DNA from: Lachnospiraceae bacterium
GTDB lineage: Bacteria > Bacillota > Clostridia > Lachnospirales > Lachnospiraceae
Direction: 5' to 3'
NCBI GenBank assembly: GCA_017551665.1
Contig: JAFZLB010000047.1
Coordinates: forward strand, 1 to 36,652
Length of the DNA: 36,652 bases
Made by a program: the position numbers and the translations under genes. Of the stretch, positions 1 through 8,700 are shown one piece after another. How positions within the stretch are numbered: the first letter of the stretch is position 1; each line of letters opens with the position of its first letter. The notes under the pieces are model-generated. The model was not told the DNA's origin. It did not search any database and saw only the letters and a list, made by a program, of their open reading frames with translations.

Positions 1-2
1 AT

Positions 3-29
3 GACGATGATGATGACGATGATGATTGA
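3..29 (+). CDS. Possible 3' end of a truncated upstream gene (oligo-Asp tail)
   Basis: Read in frame 3, the first bases give eight consecutive Asp codons (GAC/GAT) and then TGA at 27-29. Acidic oligo-Asp C-termini are common on bacterial proteins, and an intrinsic terminator follows about 100 nt downstream, so this is plausibly the last codons of a plus-strand gene cut by the window edge. The sequence could also be a simple GAT/GAC repeat with no coding role; nothing else of the gene is visible. Confidence 0.3.
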   Translation, partial: DDDDDDDD

Positions 30-103
30 TCCAAGGGGCGAAGGTCTGTGGCCGGTCCTGCTTGCATGAATCGCGAAGCGATGAAGCCATCCGTAGGATC
101 AAT
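25..103 (+). other. Structured intergenic stretch with nested inverted repeats
   Basis: An 8-bp inverted repeat (ATTGATCC at 25-32, GGATCAAT at 96-103) encloses a smaller perfect hairpin, ATCGC-GAA-GCGAT at 70-82, flanked by GCTT/AAGC that could extend it. The outer left arm overlaps the TGA of the oligo-Asp tail. The stretch could be part of a 3' UTR or a dispersed repeat. I recognise no known RNA family. Confidence 0.35.
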
Positions 104-127
104 CAGTAGTGGAGGGAGAATTATTCC

Positions 128-159
128 GGAGGGTGCAACAGCACCCTCCAAATTTTTTT
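128..159 (+). terminator. Rho-independent terminator
   Basis: A perfect 9-bp stem, GGAGGGTGC (128-136) and GCACCCTCC (141-149), has an AACA loop and is followed by AAA and seven T. It closes whatever is transcribed from the left edge and isolates the gene at 294. Confidence 0.88.
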
Positions 160-230
160 GAAAAAAGTTTTATTTCTAAGACATCTCTAATATCCATCCC
201 TAAAGATAAACAAATCAACAACAGAAAACC

Positions 231-270
231 GCATATTCGCAGGTCTTTCGGAATGACGAGGCGAAGATGC
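231..270 (+). other. Inverted repeat in the leader of the MBL-fold gene
   Basis: GCATATTCGC (231-240) and GCGAAGATGC (261-270) pair at 9 of 10 positions around a 20-nt loop, ending just before the purine-rich ribosome site of the gene at 294. It could be an mRNA hairpin or an operator. No convincing promoter was found between 160 and 230. Confidence 0.35.
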
Positions 271-293
271 GGGGGAGGGAGAAAGGAAGCAAA

Positions 294-1190
294 ATGAAAA
301 CGAGAGCAGCATGGAAATCATGGTTAGGGCTGGGACTGGTGGCAGTACTGGCGGCATTGGTGAGCATTCGACTGTTCGCTTCCGCACCGGTGACGGCTTC
401 CGAATACGGAACGCTCAAGGCCACGGTGCTCAAGGTCGGCAAAGCGGACGCCATCGTGGTGGAGACGCCGTACCAGACCATGGTGATCGACGCGGGAGAA
501 GAGGATGACGGACTGGAGCTGGTGTCTTATTTGATGAACAGAGGCATCCGGAAGGTGGATGTGCTGGTGATCACGCACTATGACAAGGACCATGTCGGCG
601 GCGCGGATACGCTGGTCGAGAAGATGCCGGTGGACCGTGTGCTGGTGCCGGATTATGAAAGCAGCAGCACGGAGTACGCGGACTTTGTCGCGGCGCTGGA
701 CGCGGCGGGCATCGTCCCGGAAAAGCTCAGGGAATCGGTCAGCTTTACCCTCGGCGATGCGGAAGTGCTGGTGGAGCCGCCGTTGGATTACAGTATTTTG
801 GAGCTGGCGAAAGCACAGACACATCAGATCCCGGAGGTGGATAACGATCTGTCCCTGATCACAACAATCGAACACGGCAGCAACCGCCTGGTCTTCATGG
901 GCGACGCGGAGAAAATGCGCCTGCGGGAGTGGCTTGCGACATCGAGCGCAGTGTCCTGTGATTTTGTGAAGCTGCCGCATCACGGCGTATTCAATTCCGA
1001 ACTGGAAAACATGACAATTCAGCTTTTGCCGCGGTATGTGGCCGTCTGCGATTCCGCGAAGAATCCGGCGGAGGCGATGACGATAGATCTCTTAAAGAAA
1101 CATAATGCCAATGTCCTGCAGACCAAGGACGGCGATATCACGGTCATCAGCAACGGGAAACTGGTAGAAGTGTCTCAGAAGGGACAGTAA
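294..1190 (+). CDS. Secreted or membrane-anchored ComEC-type metallo-beta-lactamase-fold hydrolase
   Basis: This 298-aa protein has an N-terminal hydrophobic segment at about residues 10-30, so it is exported or anchored outside the membrane. The rest is a metallo-beta-lactamase domain of the kind found at the C-terminus of the competence protein ComEC. The metal motif HYDKDH (95-100) follows THxDxDH, with DAG near 67, ND at 184-185, GDAE at 203-206 and PHHG at 228-231. Family members cleave phosphodiesters or other esters, and the substrate cannot be told. The ATG at 294 is preferred over the in-frame ATG at 267 because GAAAGGA lies just upstream and a signal segment follows directly. The ComEC membrane channel is absent, so DNA uptake is not implied. 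Ten bases separate it from the VTC gene, suggesting one transcript. Confidence 0.85.
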   Translation: MKTRAAWKSWLGLGLVAVLAALVSIRLFASAPVTASEYGTLKATVLKVGKADAIVVETPYQTMVIDAGEEDDGLELVSYLMNRGIRKVDVLVITHYDKDHVGGADTLVEKMPVDRVLVPDYESSSTEYADFVAALDAAGIVPEKLRESVSFTLGDAEVLVEPPLDYSILELAKAQTHQIPEVDNDLSLITTIEHGSNRLVFMGDAEKMRLREWLATSSAVSCDFVKLPHHGVFNSELENMTIQLLPRYVAVCDSAKNPAEAMTIDLLKKHNANVLQTKDGDITVISNGKLVEVSQKGQ

Positions 1191-1200
1191 GGGGGGAACA

Positions 1201-1983
1201 ATGTCACAGACAGTTTTTAACCGCGTGGAAAAAAAGTACATGCTGCCGAAAGAGGTATACCTGATGCTCTTAAAGCGGCTGAACGGGCACATGGAGGTGG
1301 ACGAGTACGGCCTGCACACGATCTGCAATCTGTACTATGACACGCAGAGCTACGGCCTGATCCGCCGTTCCATCGACAAGCCGCTGTACAAGGAAAAGCT
1401 GCGTCTGCGCAGCTACGGTGTGCCGACGCTGGACAGCAAGGTCTTTGTGGAAATCAAAAAGAAATACGATAAGGTGGTCAACAAACGGCGCGTGCAAATG
1501 ACGCTGAGAGAAGCCTACGATTATGTGGAACGCGGCATCCGCCCGGAGAAAAAGGACGCGTCCTGGGGCGATCTGCAGATCATGAATGAAATCGATTTCT
1601 TCCTGCAGCGCTATCCCTTGCGCAGGGGCATGTTCTTGGCGTATGACAGAGTCGCGCTGAAGGGGGTGCACGATGATTTTCGTCTGACCTTTGACATGCG
1701 CATCCGCAACCGCATCGGCCACATGGGCCTGGAGTACGGGGATTCCGGTGAGAATCTGCTGCCCGGCGGCTACGCGCTGATGGAGACGAAGGTCATGGGA
1801 GCGACGCCGCTGTGGTTTTCCAACATCCTTGCGGAGCTTGCGGTGTACCCGACATCTTTTTCGAAGTACGGCAATTTTTACAAGAAAGATCTGCATCAGG
1901 TGCAGCCCGTGCGGCAGCTGACGCACCGCCTGGAGAACTGGGAAGAGCAGCTGGGGCTGGTGGTGGCCGGCGCTGCAGGTTGA
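1201..1983 (+). CDS. VTC-domain protein (polyphosphate polymerase-like, triphosphate-tunnel fold)
   Basis: This 260-aa protein matches the VTC domain, whose yeast member Vtc4 makes polyphosphate from ATP inside a tunnel of basic and acidic residues. Visible tunnel motifs are RVEKKY (8-13), KEKLRLRSY (64-72), VFVEIKKKYD (81-90), RLTFD (161-165), METKVMG (194-200) and SKYGN (221-225). No membrane segment is seen. A GGGG-rich ribosome site lies 5-10 nt before the ATG. Bacterial VTC proteins are commonly encoded next to DUF4956 membrane proteins, as here. Whether bacterial members make polyphosphate or modify a surface polymer or protein is not settled, so the function is inferred from the fold. 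Confidence 0.85.
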   Translation: MSQTVFNRVEKKYMLPKEVYLMLLKRLNGHMEVDEYGLHTICNLYYDTQSYGLIRRSIDKPLYKEKLRLRSYGVPTLDSKVFVEIKKKYDKVVNKRRVQMTLREAYDYVERGIRPEKKDASWGDLQIMNEIDFFLQRYPLRRGMFLAYDRVALKGVHDDFRLTFDMRIRNRIGHMGLEYGDSGENLLPGGYALMETKVMGATPLWFSNILAELAVYPTSFSKYGNFYKKDLHQVQPVRQLTHRLENWEEQLGLVVAGAAG

Positions 1984-2010
1984 AAGAGGAATAGAGGGAG
2001 GAGAACAATT

Positions 2011-2682
2011 ATGATGTTTCAGAGTATTTTTCACGCGGGTACCTTTTCGGTAGAGAATGTTGTGATCACAATGCTGGTGGCACTGTTGTGCGGACTTATG
2101 GTGGCCCTTGTCTTCCGCCTGCACAACATGCCCAGCGGCAAATACGCGATTATCCTGTCAGTGTTACCGCTTATAACCTCCTGCGTTATCCTGGTGGTGA
2201 ACGGAAACCTGGGCACGTCGGTGGCCATGCTGGGTGCCTTCGGGCTCGTGCGTTTCCGTTCCGCGCCGGGAAGTGCGGCGGAGATCGGCTATATCTTTTA
2301 CGCGATGACCGTCGGTCTCGCGGCGGGCATGGGCTTTCTCGTGATGGCGCTGGTGATGACGGCGGTGATCGGCGGCGTGATTCTGATCGCCGAATTCTGC
2401 GGCATGGGAGACGCGCTGATGCGGGAGCGGATGCTGCGCATCACGATCCCGGAAAGCCTGAATTACACGGGGTTGTTCGACGATGTCATGGACATCTATA
2501 CGACATACAACTGCCTGACACGCGTCCGCACCACGGGCATGGGCACCATGTATGAGCTGTCCTACCGGCTGAAATTCAAGCGCGGCATGAACGAAAAGGC
2601 TTTCATTGACGAGCTGCGCTGCCGCAACGGCAATCTGGACATCATGCTGGGCATCGTGCAGGGCGAGCGCGGAGAGATGTAA
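2011..2682 (+). CDS. DUF4956 integral membrane protein
   Basis: The 223-aa product has about four to five membrane segments in its first 130 residues (about 17-36, 45-63, 68-82, 92-113 and 112-130) and a soluble C-terminal domain of about 90 residues. The conserved stretch with GAFGLVRFRS (75-84) is the hallmark of DUF4956. The biochemical role is unknown. The constant pairing with a VTC gene, here 27 bp upstream, suggests a membrane partner for the VTC enzyme. GGGAGGAG at 1996-2003 gives a good ribosome site for the first of two adjacent ATGs. Confidence 0.85.
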   Translation: MMFQSIFHAGTFSVENVVITMLVALLCGLMVALVFRLHNMPSGKYAIILSVLPLITSCVILVVNGNLGTSVAMLGAFGLVRFRSAPGSAAEIGYIFYAMTVGLAAGMGFLVMALVMTAVIGGVILIAEFCGMGDALMRERMLRITIPESLNYTGLFDDVMDIYTTYNCLTRVRTTGMGTMYELSYRLKFKRGMNEKAFIDELRCRNGNLDIMLGIVQGERGEM

Positions 2683-2706
2683 GGCATGGTATCACGCGCG
2701 TAAATA

Positions 2707-2715
2707 TGGTATACT
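2707..2715 (+). promoter_or_regulatory. Extended -10 promoter (TGG-TATACT), probably for glyA
   Basis: TATACT at 2710-2715 is preceded by TGG, the extended -10 form. There is no good -35 box 17 bp upstream. Transcription would start near 2722, inside the left arm of the terminator of the preceding unit, leaving a ~70-nt leader for glyA. The same TATGGTATAnT string recurs at 25260 and, on the minus strand, near 27480. Confidence 0.45.
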
Positions 2716-2716
2716 A

Positions 2717-2760
2717 AGCATACCGCGCTTTCATGGAAGAAAGTGACGGTATGCTTTTTA
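2717..2760 (+). terminator. Rho-independent terminator of the MBL-VTC-DUF4956 unit
   Basis: AGCATACCG (2717-2725) pairs with CGGTATGCT (2747-2755). The inner CTTTC/GAAAG extends the stem around an ATGGAA loop, and a run of T follows. It sits between the DUF4956 stop and the glyA start. Confidence 0.75.
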
Positions 2761-2792
2761 CATTAACGACACTTCACAGGGGAGGCACATCA

Positions 2793-4031
2793 ATGGTTTT
2801 TCATGACGAAGCACTGCAGAAGACAGATCCGGAAATCGCGGCACTGATTCAGGAAGAAATCAAAAGACAAAACGAACATCTGGAACTGATCGCGTCGGAG
2901 AACTGGGTATCGGACGCGGTACTGGAGGCGGCGGGAAGCCCGCTGACCAATAAATACGCGGAGGGGCTGCCCGGCAAGCGCTATTACGGCGGCTGCCAGA
3001 AGGTGGACGCGGTGGAACAGATCGCGATCGACCGCGCGAAGGAGCTCTTTCACTGCGAGTACGCGAACGTGCAGCCGCATTCCGGTGCCCAGGCCAATAT
3101 GGCCGTGCAGTTCGCGATCTTAAAGCCCGGCGACAAAATGCTCGGCATGAACTTAAGCCAGGGCGGGCATCTGACCCACGGCTCTCCCGTGAATTTTTCC
3201 GGCGGTTATTTTGAGATCATCCCCTACGGTGTGAATGAGGACGGCTTCATTGATTACGATAAGCTCATCGCGCTGGCGAAGGAGCATCAGCCGAAGATGA
3301 TCATCGCCGGCGGTTCCGCTTACGGCAGAAAACTGGACTTCAAAAAATTCCGCGAGGCGGCGGACGCCGGAAACTCCATCCTCTGGTCAGACATCGCGCA
3401 TATCGCGGGGCTCATTGCCGCGGGACAGCATGAGAGTCCCTTCCCCTATGTGGACGTGGTGACGACAACAACGCACAAAACCCTGCGCGGTCCGCGCGGC
3501 GGTCTGATTCTCTGGAACGAAAACATGCAGGAATACAACTTCAACAAAGCGGTTTTCCCGGGCATCCAGGGCGGACCTTTGGAGCACATCATCGCGGCAA
3601 AGGCCGTGTGCTTCAAAGAGGCGCTGCAGCCGTCCTTCAAGGACTACGCGGCACAGATCGTGAAGAACGCGAAGGCGCTGGCGGAGGGCCTGATCTCCCG
3701 CGATGTTTCCATCGTCACGGGCGGCACGGACACGCATCTGATGCTGGTGGATCTCACGAAGGAAGAGATCACGGGCAAGGAGCTGGAAGCCTGGCTGGAT
3801 GAGGCGCATCTGACGGCCAACAAGAATACGATTCCGACAGAAAAGCGTTCGCCCTTTGTCACGAGCGGTCTGCGTCTCGGCACACCCGCCGTCACGACAA
3901 GAGGTCTTGTCGAGGCGGATATGGACAAGATTGCGGAGGCCATCAGCATCGTCATCAAGCGTCATGAGGACGGCATCGCGGAGGCCAAGGCGATCGTCGC
4001 GGAACTGACAGGAAAATACCCTCTGGTCTGA
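2793..4031 (+). CDS. glyA: Serine hydroxymethyltransferase
   Basis: This PLP enzyme interconverts serine plus tetrahydrofolate with glycine plus 5,10-methylene-tetrahydrofolate and is the main source of cytosolic one-carbon units. The 412-aa protein has the normal family length. Signatures are [10 protein letters not shown] (31-40), [13 protein letters not shown] (55-67), SDIAHIAGL near 199-207 and the PLP lysine K229 in [14 protein letters not shown]. The ATG at 2793 is chosen over the in-frame ATG at 2733 because GGGGAGG lies 7 nt upstream, the N-terminus then matches the family, and 2733 falls within the terminator hairpin. The small DUF1934 gene follows after 11 bp. Confidence 0.97.
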   Translation: MVFHDEALQKTDPEIAALIQEEIKRQNEHLELIASENWVSDAVLEAAGSPLTNKYAEGLPGKRYYGGCQKVDAVEQIAIDRAKELFHCEYANVQPHSGAQANMAVQFAILKPGDKMLGMNLSQGGHLTHGSPVNFSGGYFEIIPYGVNEDGFIDYDKLIALAKEHQPKMIIAGGSAYGRKLDFKKFREAADAGNSILWSDIAHIAGLIAAGQHESPFPYVDVVTTTTHKTLRGPRGGLILWNENMQEYNFNKAVFPGIQGGPLEHIIAAKAVCFKEALQPSFKDYAAQIVKNAKALAEGLISRDVSIVTGGTDTHLMLVDLTKEEITGKELEAWLDEAHLTANKNTIPTEKRSPFVTSGLRLGTPAVTTRGLVEADMDKIAEAISIVIKRHEDGIAEAKAIVAELTGKYPLV

Positions 4032-4042
4032 AAGGCGGACGG

Positions 4043-4498
4043 ATGGAACAAAAGGTCAAGGTCACGGTAACGGGGGTGCACCGGCACCCCGGGGTACAGG
4101 GCGAGCAGACGACGCAGACGGTGTCCGAGGGCATGCTGCGTGTGGAAAAGAACGGCGTGTATCTCGTGGAATATGAGGAATATCTGGAGGAAGAGAACGC
4201 CGTCAAGGAGGACGGTGTTGTCGCGACTTACAATCTCGTGACCATCGCACCGTCCTTTATGGAAATCATCCGCAAGGGCAGCGTGGAATCCGTTCTGCGC
4301 TTTGCGAAGGATGAGGTGCATGAGACGGAATACAAGACGGGCTTCGGTGCCATGCGCGCACGGGTGCAGACATCGAAATACCAGTCTTACAGTCTGGAAA
4401 AGGGCCGCCGCGTCATCGCGGAGGTCCTTTACACGGTCTCCATGAACGGTCTGGAAATGTCCGAGGTCACGATGACGATTGATATTGCCCCGGCGTGA
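4043..4498 (+). CDS. DUF1934 (YwiB-like) beta-barrel protein
   Basis: This 151-aa protein without signal or membrane segment resembles the DUF1934/YwiB family of Firmicutes, small lipocalin-like beta-barrels of unknown role. Supporting features are the alternating beta pattern, the YEEYLEEE segment, and the central GSVESVLRF and later YTVSMNGLEMSEVTMTIDI stretches. The start has AAGGCGGA about 5 nt upstream. It is probably cotranscribed with glyA (11-bp gap). An intrinsic terminator overlaps its last codons, with the stop codon inside the hairpin loop. Confidence 0.72.
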   Translation: MEQKVKVTVTGVHRHPGVQGEQTTQTVSEGMLRVEKNGVYLVEYEEYLEEENAVKEDGVVATYNLVTIAPSFMEIIRKGSVESVLRFAKDEVHETEYKTGFGAMRARVQTSKYQSYSLEKGRRVIAEVLYTVSMNGLEMSEVTMTIDIAPA

Positions 4499-4514
4499 GG
4501 TCGGGGCTTTTTTT
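4487..4514 (+). terminator. Rho-independent terminator overlapping the DUF1934 stop codon
   Basis: GCCCCG (4487-4492) and CGGGGC (4502-4507) flank a 9-nt loop containing the TGA stop (4496-4498), and seven T follow (4508-4514). The last codons of the gene form the left arm. Confidence 0.85.
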
Positions 4515-4543
4515 ACGATACCGGTTTTCTGAGGGGAGTTGTC

Positions 4544-5716
4544 ATGGACTACGCAAAAGAATCACTGAAACTGCACGAGGAACTGCGCGGGAAGATTGAG
4601 ATCGTGTCCCGCGCAAAAGTGGATGATAAAGAGGCACTGTCGCTGGCCTATACGCCGGGCGTCGCGGAGCCCTGCCTGGAAATCCAGCGTCACCCGGAGA
4701 AAAGCTTTACGCTGACGCGGCGCTGGAATACGGTGGCCGTGGTCACGGACGGCACGGCGGTGCTGGGGCTTGGCGATATCGGCCCCGAAGCCGGGATGCC
4801 CGTCATGGAAGGGAAGTGCGTGCTGTTCAAGGAATTCGGCGGTGTGGACGCGATTCCGCTCTGTGTCCGTTCGAAGGATGTGACAGAAATCGTCAATACG
4901 GTCGTGCTGCTCGCGGGGAGCTTTGGCGGCATCAACCTGGAGGACATTGCCGCACCGCGTTGCTTTGAAATTGAGGCACAGCTGAAGGAACGTTGCGACA
5001 TCCCGATCTTTCACGATGATCAGCACGGCACCGCCGTCATCACGCTGGCGGGGCTTCTGAACGCGCTGAAGCTTACGGGAAAAAAACTCGAAGATGTCCG
5101 CATCGTCACCAGCGGCGCGGGTGCCGCGGGGGTCGCCATCATCCGGCTTTTGATCGCCTCGGGCGCTAAGCATGTCATTATGACCGACCGGAAGGGTGCG
5201 ATCTATGAAGGACGCGAGGACTTGAATCCCGTGAAGGAAGAAATGGCGCGGATCACCAACCGTGAAAAGAAAGCGGGAACACTGGCCGATGTCATGCAGG
5301 GAGCGGATGTGTTTATCGGTGTGTCCGCACCGGGGACGGTGACGCCGCAGATGGTGCGGAGCATGAACGAGAATCCCGTGATCTTCGCCTGCGCGAATCC
5401 CGTGCCGGAGATCTTTCCGGAGGAAGCGAAAGAGGCCGGCGCTGCGGTGATCGCCACCGGACGCTCGGACTTCCCCAACCAGGTCAACAATGTGCTCGCC
5501 TTTCCGGGTATTTTCCGCGGTGCGCTGGATGTGCGCGCCTCCGATATCAATGACGAAATGAAGATCGCCGCCGCACACGCGCTGGCGGAACTGGTGTCTC
5601 CCGCGGAACTGAACGCGGAGTATATTCTGCCCGCGGCCTTTGACCCGCGCGTGAAGGACGCCGTCGCCGAAGCCGTAAAAAAAGCCGCGGTGGACAGCGG
5701 CGTAGCGAGAACATGA
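4544..5716 (+). CDS. Malic enzyme, NAD(P)-dependent oxaloacetate-decarboxylating
   Basis: This 390-aa enzyme of the short bacterial type converts malate to pyruvate and CO2 while reducing NAD(P). Visible signatures are the catalytic YTPGVA (36-41), VVTDGTAVLGLGDIG (67-81), EGK with K91, the metal-site region FHDDQHGTA (157-165), the Rossmann motif GAGAAG (191-196) and CANPVPE later. It lacks the phosphotransacetylase domain of MaeB-type enzymes. NAD versus NADP preference cannot be told. GAGGGGAG lies 6-8 nt before the ATG. It sits after a terminator, so it must have its own promoter in the 29 bp upstream or depend on readthrough; no clear promoter was seen. Confidence 0.95.
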   Translation: MDYAKESLKLHEELRGKIEIVSRAKVDDKEALSLAYTPGVAEPCLEIQRHPEKSFTLTRRWNTVAVVTDGTAVLGLGDIGPEAGMPVMEGKCVLFKEFGGVDAIPLCVRSKDVTEIVNTVVLLAGSFGGINLEDIAAPRCFEIEAQLKERCDIPIFHDDQHGTAVITLAGLLNALKLTGKKLEDVRIVTSGAGAAGVAIIRLLIASGAKHVIMTDRKGAIYEGREDLNPVKEEMARITNREKKAGTLADVMQGADVFIGVSAPGTVTPQMVRSMNENPVIFACANPVPEIFPEEAKEAGAAVIATGRSDFPNQVNNVLAFPGIFRGALDVRASDINDEMKIAAAHALAELVSPAELNAEYILPAAFDPRVKDAVAEAVKKAAVDSGVART

Positions 5717-5734
5717 AAGAACGTTTTTCCGTCG

Positions 5735-5758
5735 TAAAAACAGTATGATTTGTACTGT
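5735..5758 (-). terminator. Probable terminator of dnaE
   Basis: Read on the minus strand, ACAGTA-CAAATCA-TACTGT is followed by TTTTT, 24-47 bp beyond the dnaE stop. A wider CCGTCG/CGACGG inverted repeat (5729-5734, 5773-5778) encloses it, so it may also slow transcription from malic enzyme. The stem is short and AT-rich. Confidence 0.5.
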
Positions 5759-5781
5759 GGAGGATTTTTGTGCGACGGCGT

Positions 5782-8700
5782 TTACCCGGTTTTTACATTC
5801 TCTTCGCCGAACAGACGGCGCAGCGCGTCCAGTGCGGTTTCATCGGCGCTGTTGATACTGTCCTGGGCGCTCAGCTTTTTCATCTGCTTTGTGTCCGCCA
5901 GTACAATCGTGACGCGGTCGGTGCCGGGATGCGCTCTGATGATCTCGTACAGCGCCTGTTCTTTTTCTTTCCAGGACGCAAGGTGTTCCGTGCGCAGCCA
6001 CAGCGTTTTCGGGATGTTCGCAAAGGGCGTGATTTTTTCGGCGATGAGCTTCGCGTCCTTTTCCTCTTCCAGAGACACACGCCCTTCAATGAGCACCTTC
6101 GCGTCTTCCGAAAGATATGCCGCGTATTCGTCATAAGTTTTCGGAAAGACGATGACTTCGACGATGCCCGTCATGTCCTCCAACTGCAGGAAGGACATGA
6201 TCTTGTCGTTCCTGGTGTACTTTGTGCGGTTGGCAGCGATCATGCCGCCGAGGATGACACGTTTCCCGTCGCTTACGCCGGGCTGCCCCGTTTCTTCGTC
6301 GATCATAAAATCCAGGGCGGTGGCCGTTGTGTGCTTCCCAAGCAACGCACGGTCTTCCTCTAAGGGATGCCCGCTTAAGTAGACGCCGAGCACTTCCTTT
6401 TCGTAGGCCAGCAGGACATCGTTCTCAAACTCCCCGACCTCCGGCAGCTGAATCTTGAACTGCTCCTTTGTCTCCGCAGGTGCGAAGTCGAAAAAGGACA
6501 TCTGTCCCGCGACGCCGCTCTTGCGGTCCTGGAGCTGTTCCAGAATCTGCGCGTAGACATAGAGCAGCTGTTTGCGCGTGCCCTCGAAGGAATCCAGCGC
6601 CCCCGCCTTGATGAGACATTCGATGTTGCGCTTGTTGCAGACCTCTTTGTGGGCGTCGCTCATGCGCGTCAGGAAATCGTCGATGTCACGGAAATCGCCG
6701 TGCGCTTCGCGTTCTTCCGCAATCGCGCGGACAACGGGATAGCCCACGCCCTTGATGGCGGTTAAGGCATAGCGGATGACCTTTTCGCCGTCCGCGTTCT
6801 GCACGACCGTAAAGCCGGAGCCGCTTTCGTTGACATCCGGCGGCAGAATGTCAATGCCCATGGCGGTGGCGTCTGCGAGGTAGTGCACGAGCTTGCCCGG
6901 CATGTCGATCACGGACGAAAGCAGTGCCGCCTCAAACTCCACGGGATAATGACATTTCAGCCATGCCGTCTGCAAAGAGAGAATGGCGTAGCTGGCGGAA
7001 TGCGATTTGTTGAAGCCGTAGTTGGCAAAGTCCATCATGGAGTCATAGACGGCGGAGGCCTTTTCTTCCGGGATGCCCCGGGCGATACAGCCGGGCACGC
7101 CCGCGTTCGCGTCGCCGTAAATGAAAGCGGTGCGCTCCTTTTCCATGATGTCGTGCTTTTTTTTGCTCATGGCGCGGCGCACCTCGTCCGCACGCCCCAT
7201 GGAATAACCGCCGAGCTGCTGCACGATCTGCATGACCTGCTCCTGATAGACGATGCAGCCGTAGGTGGGTTTTAAGATCGGCTCGAGCTCCGGCGTGAGA
7301 TAGGTCACCTGCTCCGGATGATATTTGCCTTTGACATACTGCGGAATGAAGGCCATGGGACCCGGGCGGTACAGCGCGATGCCGGCGATGATGTCCTCGA
7401 AGGAATCGGGTTTCAGCTCCTTCATAAAGGACTGCATGCCGTCGCTTTCGAGCTGGAAGACGCCGTCGGTTTTTCCCGTACCGATCATCTTCAGCGTTTC
7501 CGGGTCATTTAAGTCAATCGCGTCGGGGTCCACAAAGCCCTCGTCGCCGGGGGCAAGTCCCTGCAGGCGGTTCGCGTCCGCCGCCGCGTCCTTGACGACG
7601 GTGAGCGTGCGAAGACCGAGGAAGTCCATTTTCAGAAGCCCGAGGGATTCCAGCGTCGGCGCGGGGAACTGCGTGACGACGGCTTCGTCCGTGCCCTTTG
7701 CCAGCGGCACAAGATCCTCCGCGGGCTGCGAGCAGATCACGACGCCCGCCGCGTGCGTGGAGGAATGACGGGGCAGTCCCTCGAGGCGCTTGGACATATC
7801 GATGAGCTTATGCACGACCTCATCTTCCTCATAGCGCGTGCGCAGCTCCGGATTCATTTGCAGCGCACGGTCGAGCGTGATCTTCAGCTCGTTCGGAATC
7901 ATTTTGGAAATTTCGTCGCCAAAGCTGTAAGGCAGGTCCATGACGCGGGCGACATCGCGGATGACGCCCTTGGCCTGCAGCGTGCCGAAGGTGATGATCT
8001 GCACGACATGATCCGCGCCGTATTTTTTCGTGACGTAATCAATCACTTCCTGGCGGCGGTTGTCTTCGAAGTCAATATCAATATCCGGCATGGAGACGCG
8101 CTCCGGATTCAAGAGGCGTTCGAAGAGCAGATCATACTTCAGCGGATCCACATTTGTGATGTGAATGCAGTAGGTGACGATGGAGCCGACACCGCTGCCG
8201 CGGCCGGGACCGACGGCGATGCCCTGCGCGATTGCCCAGCGCACATAATCGGAGACGATGAGGAAATAATCCACATAGCCCATCTGCTCAATGACGGAAA
8301 GCTCATATTCCATGCGCTTTCGCGCGGTGCCGTCGTCATCGGGATAGCGCTCCTTCAGGCCGTCCTCGCAGAGCTTGCGCAGCCAGGAAGGAGAGTCGTA
8401 GCCCTCGGGCACATCGAAGTGCGGGAGTTTGGTATTGCCGAATTCGATCTCCACTTTGCAGCGCTCCGCCACCTTCTGCGTGTTCTCAATCGCTTCCGGC
8501 GCGTAGGGAAAGAGCGCGCGCATTTCCGCTTCGCTCTTGACATAAAACTGTCCGCCTTCATACCGCATCCGGTCGGTGTCCGTCACCTTTTTCCCGGTCT
8601 GGATGCAGAGCAGATGATCGTGTGCTTCGTAATCCTCCGCGTAGGTGTAATGGCAGTCGTTTGTGGCGACGAGCGGGATGTCGAATTCCGCGGACAGCTG

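Noticed and set aside
4562..5578. 338-codon minus-strand reading frame opposite malic enzyme
   Set aside because: It is antisense to a conserved gene, with no initiation signal and no recognisable domain.
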